From: Climacium dendroides
Taxonomy: Eukaryota; Streptophyta; Bryopsida; Hypnales; Climaciaceae
DNA: 64,000 bases
NCBI GenBank assembly: GCA_950106755.1
Contig: OX467082.1
Span: 34,782,001-34,846,000, forward strand
Direction: 5' to 3'
In this document: piece after piece, positions 23,038-33,390 of the stretch
How the letters are laid out: each line of letters starts with the position of its first letter
Numbering within the stretch: the stretch's first letter is position 1
Position numbers and translations under genes: made by a program
The notes under the pieces: generated by a model
What the model was told of the DNA's origin: nothing
Database searches by the model: none
Seen by the model: the letters and a program-made list of their open reading frames with translations, nothing else

Positions 23038-25190
23038 ATGGGCTCCAGTCCGGTGATGTTGGCGAGTCTTCTCTTCCTGACCAGCTTGGCGATTACCCTC
23101 TACAGCGCGCACCACGCGCCGTGGCATCACCTCCCTGTCTGGTGGGACTTGTATGGTCAGTTGCGTTTCTCTTTCTCTTCCTGCTTGTTGGAGCTTTGAT
23201 GGCAATGTGAAAGATTGGCTTTGGTATAGAGCCGTGAGTTCTAGGGTTTTGCTTGCGCATTGCGGACCTAATTGGCATCTGTATTAAGTTTTGGACATTT
23301 GGGACGTCGTTAGTTAGAGGATGTATTCGCATAATGTAAAGGATTTCAACCAACAATATGGGAGTGCGATTCATCGGGGATCAGTATAGACCAATGGAGA
23401 GATCGCTCTGGGTGCAAGAGCCGAAGTTTTCGAGATCGAATTTTTATCACTATGTAGAATTTCTCATGCGGGAGGTTGAAGTCCACTTTTGCATAACATT
23501 CTTGAACTTCAAGGCAGGGGACCCTTTGCTTCCCATGAATCAAGGCTCCTTTCACTATAGAAAATCTGGAATCCAAACTTGGCCATGTATCGTGCGCCAC
23601 TGTATCCAAACTTGTTACATCGATACTGTAGAAGGACCCACAACCCTCCCCATTCAAGAATGTTTTGTGTATGGGGCAGTAGGCAACCCCATTTCCTTTC
23701 AGAAGCTTAGTGGCCATAAACATTTAGCCAAATCATGCTTACACGATTTGCTAATTCGTCCAACTATTTGTATTGAATAGATGGAGTTGCTGTTGGTAAC
23801 AGGGGTTAGTACGGGACGGGATCAGGTCCCTAATGGTTTTAGTGTCCTACTTTGTGAGCAGGTAATCCGTGGATCTATGGACCTCGATGGGTAGCACTGC
23901 TGGTCGTGCCAGTGATAACCCTACTGGTGCCCGTTGCTCTGAACTGGGTCACATTAAAGAACAATAGCCTACAGGGTCATGGGTAAGATATTTTCGTTGA
24001 TCTGAGGATATGGTACTCTCAGATGCTTGCATTGTCTGTTAATGTATTTCTGAGAATTATTATGTTCAGTTTGAAGACTCCTGGGGAATTTGGTCCTTCT
24101 TGCCTTCTGTTGAAGGTGGTAATGTTTTTTTCTGTCCCTAACAGTGGCAATTGCTTGCAATGGGCAGTGCTGCTTCAAACCAATCAGTTTTCAACATCGT
24201 GGTCCTGCCCGCTTTGTATCTGTTTATCATTCAGACATACGTGATCCTTCCAGCGGAGTCTGACTCCAAGCACAAGTTCCCTGCACGCATTTTTGTGTCA
24301 AATACAGCGCTTTGGGTTCTCATATGGTTTGGCCATAATCTCAAGGTCAAGCAATTATTTCATTTGCTCTGTTTCTTTGGCAAGTAGAATCAGCCATGAT
24401 TTAACCAATTTGTAGGTTTGTGGTTTGGGGGGGATCAGTACAGAGTCATGGAGAGATCTCTGGGTACAAGTCCCAAATCTGATGAGGCCAAATTTTTATT
24501 TGTATGTGTGATTTCCTCATGCTATCATATCTGTAGTGGGAGGTTGTACAGCACTATAGTTGACCCCATTTCCGTTCAAAGCTATAGACATAGGCAATTA
24601 GCCGAGTAATAATACAAACAAGTGTTGGAATAGATGATTTGCAGTTGGTAACGGGGATCAGTATTGAAGACCTAACGATTTTCGTGTCCTCTTCCCTTAA
24701 TGTTAATCAGATAAAGTATTAACGAAATATGTTGCCGGGGTGATTGTAACAGCATCTGGAACCCAACAACGTATTTGGCATTATCAGCCCCTGGACAACC
24801 AACGCTTCTTGGGATATTGTGCATCTGCGAGCAGGTTTGTCAATGACGATGTGAAATTGCTGAAACATTGGATGCAAACCCCCTCACTGGGCTGATGGTT
24901 CTCTATTTATGAACGAACCTGAAGTTCATGCTCTGATTCTACCAATATCAACATGTCAACTTTTCGTTTTTTTCTAGGCCCCTTGATTGACTCTGTTGTT
25001 GGGCCCTGAAACAGGTTTGATCTTCGAAATCTCCGGCGTCTTGCTCTTCATTGCATCATTTGTGGTGCCTCTCGGTTGGCCCATGTTGATCACCCTGTTG
25101 TTCTTCTGGTTGGGTCCCTGGGTAATCAGCTTTGCTTTTGCGTACTCTAAGTCGGCTTCTACAAGTGAGCCTTTGCTTAGTGGAGATTGA
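23038..25190 (+). CDS. Multi-pass membrane protein of unknown function
   Basis: Exon 1 (23038-23155) encodes MGSSPVMLASLLFLTSLAIT, a likely signal anchor, then PWHHLPVWWDLY. Exon 2 (23862-23982) encodes NPWIYGPRWVALLVVPVITL with one membrane span. Exon 3 (24168-24345) has NIVVLPALYLFIIQTYVILP and NTALWVLIWFGHNLK. The last exon (about 25015-25190) has GLIFEISGVLLFIASFVVPL and LITLLFFWLGPWVISFAFAY, then ends SEPLLSGD. That makes about six hydrophobic spans in roughly 220 residues. The joins of exons 1-2 and 2-3 keep phase. I could not find a phase-correct join from exon 3 to the last exon, so another exon around 24.72-24.84 kb, or a different boundary, is likely. Introns 1 and 3 each contain a copy of repeat R1. 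I do not recognise the family. Confidence 0.7.
23356..23861 (+). repeat. Dispersed repeat R1, copy 2, in intron 1 of the membrane protein gene
   Basis: It begins GGGGATCAGTATAGACCAAT and ends near GGGATCAGGTCCCTAATGGT followed by TTTAGTGTCCTACTTT. The end lies directly at the intron's 3' splice site (AG at 23860-23861). The long open frame on its minus strand is a by-product and not a supported gene. Confidence 0.65.
24426..24720 (+). repeat. Dispersed repeat R1, copy 3, in intron 3 of the membrane protein gene
   Basis: It starts GGGGGATCAGTACAGAGTCA and ends GACCTAACGATTTTCGTGTC, matching copy 2 at both ends, with a shorter middle. Confidence 0.6.
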
Positions 25191-27600
25191 AACGGATTCT
25201 TTTGTGGTACTCAACTTCATTAGTAATTTTTTTTTTCTAACTAATGATTTTGAGAAATTTATTCAATTGAAGCGATTTTGGATTCCACAACAATTAAGTT
25301 GTTCACAAAGTTTTTGAGATTTATAAGTTTTTCTTTTCAATTCTTCAATTTGGGTTGCCATTTTTTGTAACAATGGAGTCAAATTTCTAATGCATTCTAA
25401 TGTATGTGTATCTTTTATAATATTTATCATTGCATATGTTTCATTCATTTTTTTTCTAATTTTTAAATTTGATTTTGTCTCGTGTTTGAGAGCTTCTACA
25501 TCGTCCGAGTGAGAATCCTGACGATAAATGATTGCCTAAGGAGAGGATATTTTTTACATTAGTGTAATCATGTCAACGTAGGATGTAGTGAGTTGTATAG
25601 AGATCAGTTGGGAATGAATTTATATCATTATGTATGAATTTGTCATGAAATTTCAAATTAAAAAATCAAACGGATTGTGGATGTTTGAGCAATTGTGAGG
25701 CATTTTTAACATCATGATTCCCTTCTATTGTTGGTGTTCTATTTTTAGGGAACATCACTGTAGGTATTCATAGAAATTGTAATTTCTATCACAAGAGTAT
25801 GATTTAATTGTTTTAAAAAGATATTATTATTTTTTACACATTTTCAAAGTACTCTACTTTGAGTTCAAGCATTTTGAATAAAAGCTACAAATTGTTCAAA
25901 AAATGAGTGGTTTTGGTACATTTTTATCATTCATATCTACAATGACTCCAAAAACTGAGTCCATGTTGTGTTCATTTTCATTGCATGCACCATATGTTCA
26001 ATTTGAATGGACAAAACCCAAAAGACCAAACATGAACCTTGTAGTACACTTCATACACTACAATTCACAAAAAACTTGAAACAAAAAGCAATTACGGTTT
26101 GGAAGTAAATGAATTCCAAAACTAACCATCCCATAGACTTAGTTTTTGAGGCAGGTTTCATAATCACTCCAAAAATTGTTTAGGCTTTTGTTTTGAACGT
26201 GGATGACTTCAATATTTTATAGCATGTTGTTATACATCATTTAAGACCCACTTTCATTGGATTTTTAAAAATTTGAAATACGTATGCATCAAAAATACTA
26301 TTTAAAGAAGAAAATGTAGATAATTTTGCTTTGAATAAAATTTGAACAATATTTCAATATATATGTTGTTAGCTTCCAAATTTCAAATTAGTAGTATAGT
26401 CATCGTCCGGCAATCAATTGGATAATTTTATTGTAGTTGCAAATAGATTAGATTGCAATTTGAAGAGTTTAGTTCTCACATTAAGGTAAACCAATCCATG
26501 ACAAGTCAATTGCTTAATATAGTCATCTAAAACCCCTCCCTATGAGAGTCTTACATAAACCCATGGCAGATTTTTTCTAACTAAACTGCATTAGGGTGAT
26601 TTGTTACCATATCAATGCTTTGAGAGATGGTCATGAAGTTATTAATGATTGTCATAAGATACTTACACCTTTCTAGTGTAAACTTGTCATAAAGTTATTT
26701 TTTTATTCCTTCTTTTGTAAGTCTAGATTGAGTCCATTATGAACTATATTAGGCATGCTCATGTTGATTATGGACACATAGTTATCCTAAATTAGTATTA
26801 ATTCTGATGGTTATCACCCAATCTATGGATTGTTATGAAACTTTACTTTATTAAATAAAATAAAATTGATGTAGTCATCAAAAAAAATTGGGACCACCTT
26901 TGGTGTTTCTTAAGTCTTCTACAGTAGTGAAAATTAACCCTTTTGTCACTAACTTCTAATTTCATACCACATCATGCAATCTACCTATCATAGGTTAGTT
27001 TACCTTAATATCATTTGATTTTATAATACAATTCTATAAATCTTTTATACACTATTGACTCATTTCAAAGTGTTACTACCACATCCGATTTGCCAACTCA
27101 AAGCCTCGTCTTTGGTCCGGAAACAATGAGAACAAAAGCTGAACAAAAGCTGAACAAAAGCTGAACAAAAGCTGATTGTGGAGTATTGATATACGGTGTT
27201 AACAAAGTTGATTAGCAAAAGGGTTGTGATTCTCCGTGAATTCCAGGTCGTTGATTCATGTCATTGCTGGGAAGCAACGTTAATATACTAAGCTCCAACT
27301 GCTTCATCGTGAATATTTCGTGATTTCCTGAAGAGAACCGTGAATATCTCTTCGTAGAATTCTTCAACCCATAGACAAGAATGAACACGTAGAAATGATA
27401 CATTGTCTAAATCCTTGGATGGTGCTCTGCGAGAGAAAGATAACCAATTTCAGTTACGATTCCACTCATCAGTTCTAGTGACTGAGTTCCTCGTGCTTCT
27501 ACAGCTGTTGACTTTCAAACGACATTCTCATTGTAGAAAAAAAAAGAAGGTCATTTGAGGAACAAATGAAAAAAGGTACACCAACTACAATGGAAGTGTA
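25191..27600. other. AT-rich spacer, no gene seen
   Basis: Apart from the 3' flank of the membrane protein gene, nothing coding is supported. An 11-bp tandem repeat (GAACAAAAGCT, four copies) lies at 27132-27175. Confidence 0.6.
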
Positions 27601-27604
27601 AAAG

Positions 27605-27678
27605 TGCCCAATACAGGTCTCGAACCTGTGACCTTCGCGTTATTAGCACGACGCTCTAACCAGCTGAGCTAATTAGGC
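27605..27678 (-). tRNA. trnI-AAU: tRNA-Ile (AAU anticodon)
   Basis: The minus strand folds into a complete 74-base cloverleaf without an intron. The acceptor arm is GCCTAAT paired with ATTGGGC. The D-arm is GCTCAGCTGGTTAGAGC. The anticodon stem TCGTG/CGCGA holds the loop CTAATAA with anticodon AAT (27644-27642). The T-arm is ACAGGTTCGAGACCTGT. The internal A and B promoter boxes of RNA polymerase III are intact. A TTTT terminator follows directly (27603-27600). The inosine-modified AAU reads AUU/AUC/AUA codons for isoleucine in the cytosol. It stands alone between protein genes. Confidence 0.97.
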
Positions 27679-27679
27679 T

Positions 27680-29100
27680 AGTTGCTGCCCTCCGATAACA
27701 GCGTTCGTGAGTGGCTGCAGATATCTCTGGCACCGCTTCGTCAATATTTAACTGACAGTAGGTATCGCGGAGATGCTTCCCACAATATACTGCAAAGAAA
27801 CCCTAAAAATCCACCTTTTGCGATAGCACCATTCAAATCTACGAAGCTCAGTCGCAAATTCATTGTTCACATACTGCAGTATTGCGTAAGCCCTGATTTT
27901 AAGGTTGCTGAACAGCAGCTCCTCGTCTCAGCGACGTTTCCGACGAATAGTGTCGTTAAATATATAATTACAAGACATTGGATGTTTACGCATTGTGTAA
28001 ATGACCTCAAAGACATCCGTGCCAAGAAAACAAATTAGAAGGGGTAATTCAGGAACCTTGAAAGTGAAGCCGCTGGTGGCATAAGGTGCACGCTGGAAGT
28101 ACGCAGTCCCCTGGCATTGTTAGCTTCCTCCCTTGTAAGATATCCAACTAACAGTATCCGCCGCGTTCTTCCATCTCTCCATGCTGCGAAACACCACCAA
28201 ACTCGCCTCATTGATTACAACGAAACGTAAGGGCAAAGTGATAAACGCCATAATCGCAACTACCGTACCATAGAGATTCCTGCTTTTCTTATCTTGCCCT
28301 GGCGTTTCTTCTGCTACTAACCCGGTTCTGCTTCTGCACATGACCTCTGCTTTCACGAGGAAATAATCCATGATTCCCAAATCGCAACCATAGTTGCACA
28401 GACTACCTCCATGATCGACAAAACCGTCTGAACAATCACAGGAAATCCAACTACTTTACCGAATCACTCCGCGAATGGCACGGGATACCGGTAGATGATT
28501 TTCCGTAACACAGGAGAACAAGAAGCACGCACACGTTCCACCGTCTTTTCCAAAACCTCAAAGCAAAGTGATCAACGGACTGGAGCCCGAAATTGGCGTA
28601 GCATTTCCAGAAAATTTTGAAATGGATGAACAGAGTCAATAGATGAATTAGAAACGGATGAATATTTTAATGTAGTAGAGGATGAGAAACGGATGAACAA
28701 CACCATGAAGAAGCCTCCAGAGACACCTACGTTGCTTCCTCGACAACAGGTTTGTGATCACCGACCAACACCCGCAGTGATCCACAGAGCCCGCGGGCAA
28801 ATTGCTTTTGAATTTGTTTCCAAATCCCATATTTTGATTACGGTACTGTATGATCTTGCGCTTCCTCTTTTCCATGTGCACTTTGATGGACCTTTTGATT
28901 GTTTAGGGTTTTGGAATTCGCTGTGCGTGAGGATTTAGGTCACGCGTTTCTGTGTCAGTTTGGATGTTGCAGTGTTGTTTTTGTCGTTCCTTATGTGGCA
29001 GGGTTTGGGATCAGTACCTGTTCTGGCGATGGCAATTTCCTGAATTCCTAGCTTTCGTGTTGGCGTGCAGGGTTTGATTGGAATTCGCGTACAGGTCGAG
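27680..29100. other. Spacer with possible minus-strand coding remnant
   Basis: Composition between about 28.1 and 28.65 kb is closer to coding than the flanks. On the minus strand it reads LEKTVERVRASCSPVLRKII and VVGFPVIVQTVLSIMEVVCA, and in another frame FITLPLRFVVINEASLVVFR. Stops and frame changes separate these pieces, and no family is recognised. The right end (28.9-29.1 kb) is the 5' leader region of the GRAM-domain gene. Confidence 0.35.
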
Positions 29101-29143
29101 TTTCCGTGAATTTAAAGAAGAGTCGAGGAGGCAATCAGTGGAG

Positions 29144-31275
29144 ATGGCGTTGAATCCGCAGCTCTATGGGAATGGCACACCGGTGCCGTTTGTTGATGAA
29201 ATGTTTGTACTGCGGCGAGATGCTGTGGATTTCGAAGTGGACAAAGTTGCTGAGTACGTGGATCTGAAATTGTATATCCTTGTTTTTCAAAAAAAAAATA
29301 TTCAAATTTCTTTGTTGAACATGTGTTTGTGGTTAGCATGTTGATACATTTTTTCTGTTCTGAGCGGTTTTGCAATGCTTAACCATACCTAAAGGATTTT
29401 GCCTACGGTTGAGTAGTTTGTTTGTTTGTTTGTCACTTAGTACGAAGAGTAGCGTTCGGGTTGCATTAAATTGAAGTGATTAAAACGGATATGCAGAGCT
29501 CGTGGAAGCAAGTTGTCAGGGAGGGGAACAGCGTACTTGTCCAATTATCGGATTGTTTTCGTCTTAAGCAAGCCTGTGGATAGTATCCAGGCTTTTGATT
29601 TACCTTTGGTAAGTTTGTGTCCTACTTTTCCTGGTTGGAGAATTCTGACGGAGTACTTTTGTTGCTAATTTGCGTTTCATTGATGTGGTTGATAGCAATT
29701 TATTGAAATTCTGCTGACTCAGTCGAGTTTATAATCTTTACTGGAAATTTCACTCTCTCTGCCGTGCAGGTATATGTACATGAAGAGAAATTCAACCAAC
29801 CTATCTTCTTCTGCAACAATCTTGCAGGCAAAGTGCACCCGGTACGTGCATTCTTTAACGATTATCATGTTGGCACAGATTAGCAGATGTAGATGTTCGG
29901 TCGTTTTAACTGCCAAAGGATGATGATTCTATGAAGCTGTAAGTTATCTAAGAGTGTCCGTCTGTACCAGCCAAGTAGCAATTTTAGTTGAATTGAATTA
30001 TTAATGAAGCCCAAGACGTAGTGTCAATTAGCTAATTGGTGCTAACTTCTACTAACCATCTTGCAATGAATTTACGTTCATATTTACCAGTTAACTTAAC
30101 CCTCCTTTTGGGAGAAGTAAGCTGACTGTGCCAATGGTTTGAAGTGTTAAATCCTCCAGCATCAACCAAGTAGTCGCCGATAGCTATCTTGAAGCCCAAC
30201 TCCCCATTGCAAGTGCGGGCACATAATAGCTTGGTTAACTTTCAGCTAGATAAGGGATCTCAGCACACACCCCAGTTAGCTTGTTGGTGCTACTTGGTTG
30301 GTGCGAGTGAGGCCTAAATCACACACTTTAAAGTTTTTTCAAACTGTCCAAATTCTATATTTAGAACACATCCAAAACTCATGGTGGACTTACAGCTTCT
30401 TCATTATATCAGGTGATCCCAGAAGGTGCAAACAGAGCGCTGTATGCCCCTCATTTCTTCAAAATAATGTTCAAGGAGGGTGGAACTGGAACCTTCATTC
30501 CCCTATTCATGAATCTGATAAAGAACATCAGGGCAGCTCAAAGGATGGCGGAAGATTCCCAACCCAGTGCTCCACCTGCTGAGCCCCTGCCTTCTGCGCC
30601 TGCACCAGTTGACGAGATGATGCGACATGCGTAAGTCTGAACCCCAGCAGAAGATGATTGAATTTCACTGTTTGTACAGCAAGGATCAGCCGACTCTATA
30701 CCTCTCTCAATCTTTTGTTGGTTGTTTCTAAGTATAGTCTGAAGCATTTGGTTACCGAGTTCAAAATACTATTAAATGGTCCTCGATACATGAGTTTTAG
30801 CCCCTGGGTTCGTGAACTAAAAACAGGAAGTCCTCCTTTGAAGCTTATAGCCAATTATGTTCATTTCCAGAACATACTACTACCGTTCAAAGACGTGGGA
30901 CATGCTTTCTTCGTTTGAAACTTTCCTTGAAACTTCCTATATGATTCGTTTTCACTCCTACAGACTTTGAAGCGGTCTCTTTTTGCCATTTAGACAGTTA
31001 CGTGTTAAGGTTCTAACGTAGTTTTCAGATGTGATTATAAGCCAAGGCAGATCTTATTTTGCTGTTCGAAGCGGATCTCGTTCTTATTATTAGTGCTTTC
31101 CATTTACTTTTTCCTTCTGAAACCCAAATCATGCTGTCGGTATCTCACACATGATTTCTGCAGGTACATCGACCCATCCGACCCAACAAAGCTCTATTTG
31201 CAGCAGCCTTCCGAGTCACAGCCAACATTGCGGAGGCGCAATTATTCTTCTGTTGGTGAAGAGGGGCAGATGTGA
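29144..31275 (+). CDS. WBP2-like GRAM-domain protein
   Basis: Five exons join in phase: 29144-29253, 29497-29608, 29770-29841, 30413-30630 and 31164-31275, giving 207 residues. It starts MALNPQLYGNGTPVPFVDEM and continues with a GRAM fold: GRGTAYLSNYRIVFVLSKPV, VHEEKFNQPIFFCNNLAGKV and HFFKIMFKEGGTGTFIPLFM. A Pro/Ala-rich stretch follows, then PVDEMMRHAYIDPSDPTKLY, and the end is RRNYSSVGEEGQM. This matches the plant WW-domain-binding-protein-2-like family from end to end in length and order. GRAM domains bind membrane lipids or partner proteins; animal WBP2 is a transcriptional coactivator, while the plant role is not well defined. Introns carry repeats R2 and R3. Confidence 0.92.
29966..30310. 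repeat. Dispersed repeat R2, copy 1 (intron 3 of the GRAM gene)
   Basis: Its two ends are inverted: GTACCAGCCAAGTAGCAA at the left and TTGGTGCTACTTGGTTGGTG at the right. The interior contains TTAGCTAATTGGTGCTAAC. Similar sequence occurs at 42.03-42.52 kb. It has the look of a small inverted-repeat element. Confidence 0.5.
30780..31010. repeat. Dispersed repeat R3, copy 1 (intron 4 of the GRAM gene)
   Basis: The blocks CCTTGAAACTTCCTATATGA and TTTGAAGCGGTCTCTTTTTG recur with few changes at 39.30-39.39 kb, in an intron of the acetyl-CoA synthetase gene. Confidence 0.5.
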
Positions 31276-31799
31276 AGATTGATATGATCTCGGAAGCAAA
31301 TGCTCTTTTACTAGAGTTCATGGCCTTCGAGGTTTCATGAGTTGCCTGTTGTTTGTAGATATGGATGCTCAGGCTATACTCGTTCAGGGGTCGTGACTTC
31401 TTTGGAAGCCAGTTCGAGGGACAACAGTTATGAATTTGCACTTGGAGCTCTACAGTATAGTGTATGTTGGCGGGGATGTTCAGTTTGTACAATTATGTAC
31501 TATTGTGGGCTGGCTTTTAGGATGAATTCATAAAAGCAAGTTTGTGAGGCATAGAACATTAAGCAGTTCATGGAAGGTTTCTCTCTTTTCTGAAACCCAC
31601 TTTCATGGAGGTGTCCTGCATTTTAATTATTGGTCCAATACTTCAAAATTTTCTTTACAACTCTAATCATCTCTAATTCTAGCCAATGAACATAACAGTA
31701 TCAATGTACAAATTGATTACAAGAATTATATATAAAGATTGTACGTAGCACAAAATCGCTTTACACACAACATTTTCCTCTATAAAAAGTTGTTCCTGA

Positions 31800-33390
31800 C
31801 CTTCAGAGAGCACCTTCATAGAGTTTCCCTGTTAAGATCTCATAATACAATATCCCATCACTATATACATCTGCTTCTTTTGTAAATAGATTTGGGTTCT
31901 TGTTCACCACCTTATGTTTGAGGGCTTGCAATATAAACATCTGCTTCTTTTGTAAATAGATTTGGGTTCTTGTTCACCACCTTATGTTTGAGGGCTTGCA
32001 ATATTTCTGAAGCTTTGAAGAAGCCAGTTCCAACAACTCCAAATGAGCACTCGAAATCAGCAACAAAGAAAACCATAATCATCTTCAAACACAACCTCTA
32101 CATTGGCTACATTACAATTGCCAACATACTTGTCTACATACCTTTTGCAACCATACCCATGACTTGGATCTCCACCTTTCTTGAAAACGGTCTAAAATCA
32201 ATGCAAGTTCTTGCCTTCATGCAATGATCAATGAATGAGAGTTTATAGGTCTTCACTTTCCCTCACTAAAAGAAATGCAAACTGACCATCTAGCAATAAA
32301 GTCCCATAGTATGTGACAAGTGTATCTCAAAGGATGAGATTCTCCCCACCTTTGGCATTTCACTCTCTTTTCATACTACCACTGCTAGAACATTCCTTGA
32401 GGCCATTGTTTCTACAAATCTAGCTTGAAGGTCTCCTTCCAAAAGACCTTCAGAATCCTAATGTTGATAAGTGAGCTTTGGATCCTTAAAGCTTCAAGGC
32501 CCCTCTTGGTTGGCTAGCAAGTGCAGATGCTTGTTGTGAACCTCCATCCATCTCTTTCCTTAAGCTATTGCGGTAACTTACTTAATAGCAGTGATATCAA
32601 AACTTAATTTATGGAATTTAGTGCAATATGCTATCTAGTTTATGGGATTTAGTGGAGCATGCTACCTTCAAGACACATAGGCATCGACTTTGGCTACCTT
32701 GAGAGTGACTAGTATATAAAAAAAATAGAAAAGAAAGGATTTTGCAAGTTGAGAAGGATTATTGAGAGTACTATAACACAAAACTGACTAAATAGATGGT
32801 AATTCCAATGTGGAGGAAGTTGCAATTTTGGCTAAAGTGTCTCCATTAAAAGCCCTTTTCTACAATTTACTAGTAGCACAAGGACTTTTTGGGTAGAAAC
32901 TTAACTAATTTTAGCTAGTACTGGGATTACTAGTTAGCAACAACTACCTTAATGTTTGGATTTTTTGTTAAACAACTATGCCAAAAGACTCTGCCACATG
33001 AGACCCAAGACCCAAAGTTCGCATTGGAGATGATGGTAAGGTAGAACCTAATACCACCATCCACCCAATTCTGCCACCTACAAGATCCTCCCAATTGTGT
33101 CAATAGCCCATCTATTACCACTATCTTTACAACCCTTTATCATGATGGCAATACACTTGGGGAGCAAACACATTAGCCCATGCTTTAACAAGAGTCTATT
33201 CATAGTTTAACATTTTTGCTTTGAAAAATCATAGAAAATTTGCTTTTGTAGAAATGTCTTCATTCTTTTTGCAATTGACTATTGTCAAACTTTTCAATCT
33301 CTCAAAAATATGGGAGCTAACAAATAGCTTTTGTAAAGTATCTAGATAACAAATTTGTGTGGTAATGGGCAGTTCTACTTTACTGGCAGC
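31800..33390 (-). pseudogene. Protein kinase-like pseudogene with internal duplication
   Basis: On the minus strand 32094-31912 reads DFECSFGVVGTGFFKASEIL, the DFG region with Gly changed to Glu and the activation segment. It continues LFTKEADVY and, after the duplication, GILYYEILTGKLYEG. These are subdomains VII-IX of a plant kinase. A 70-base tandem duplication (31868-31937 and 31938-32007) shifts the frame. Upstream, 33150-32930 reads NRWAIDTIGRILQVAELGGW then WY, and 33390-33250 reads VELPITTQICYLDTLQKLF. Both of these are found again at 51.8-52.2 kb. Frame breaks are many, the HRD motif and lysine loop were not found, and it is not functional. Confidence 0.65.
31868..32007. repeat. 70-bp tandem duplication
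   Basis: CATCTGCTTCTTTTGTAAAT and the following sequence to GGGCTTGCAATAT occur twice, starting at 31868 and 31938, with no differences seen over about 67 bases. It is therefore recent, and the period is not a multiple of three. Confidence 0.95.

Noticed and set aside
23346..23723. 125-codon minus-strand and 140-codon plus-strand frames
   Set aside because: They lie within repeat R1 copy 2 in an intron and are not open in the other R1 copies.
27682..28038. 118-codon plus-strand frame after the tRNA
   Set aside because: No recognisable motif, no splice partners, and it begins inside the tRNA flank.
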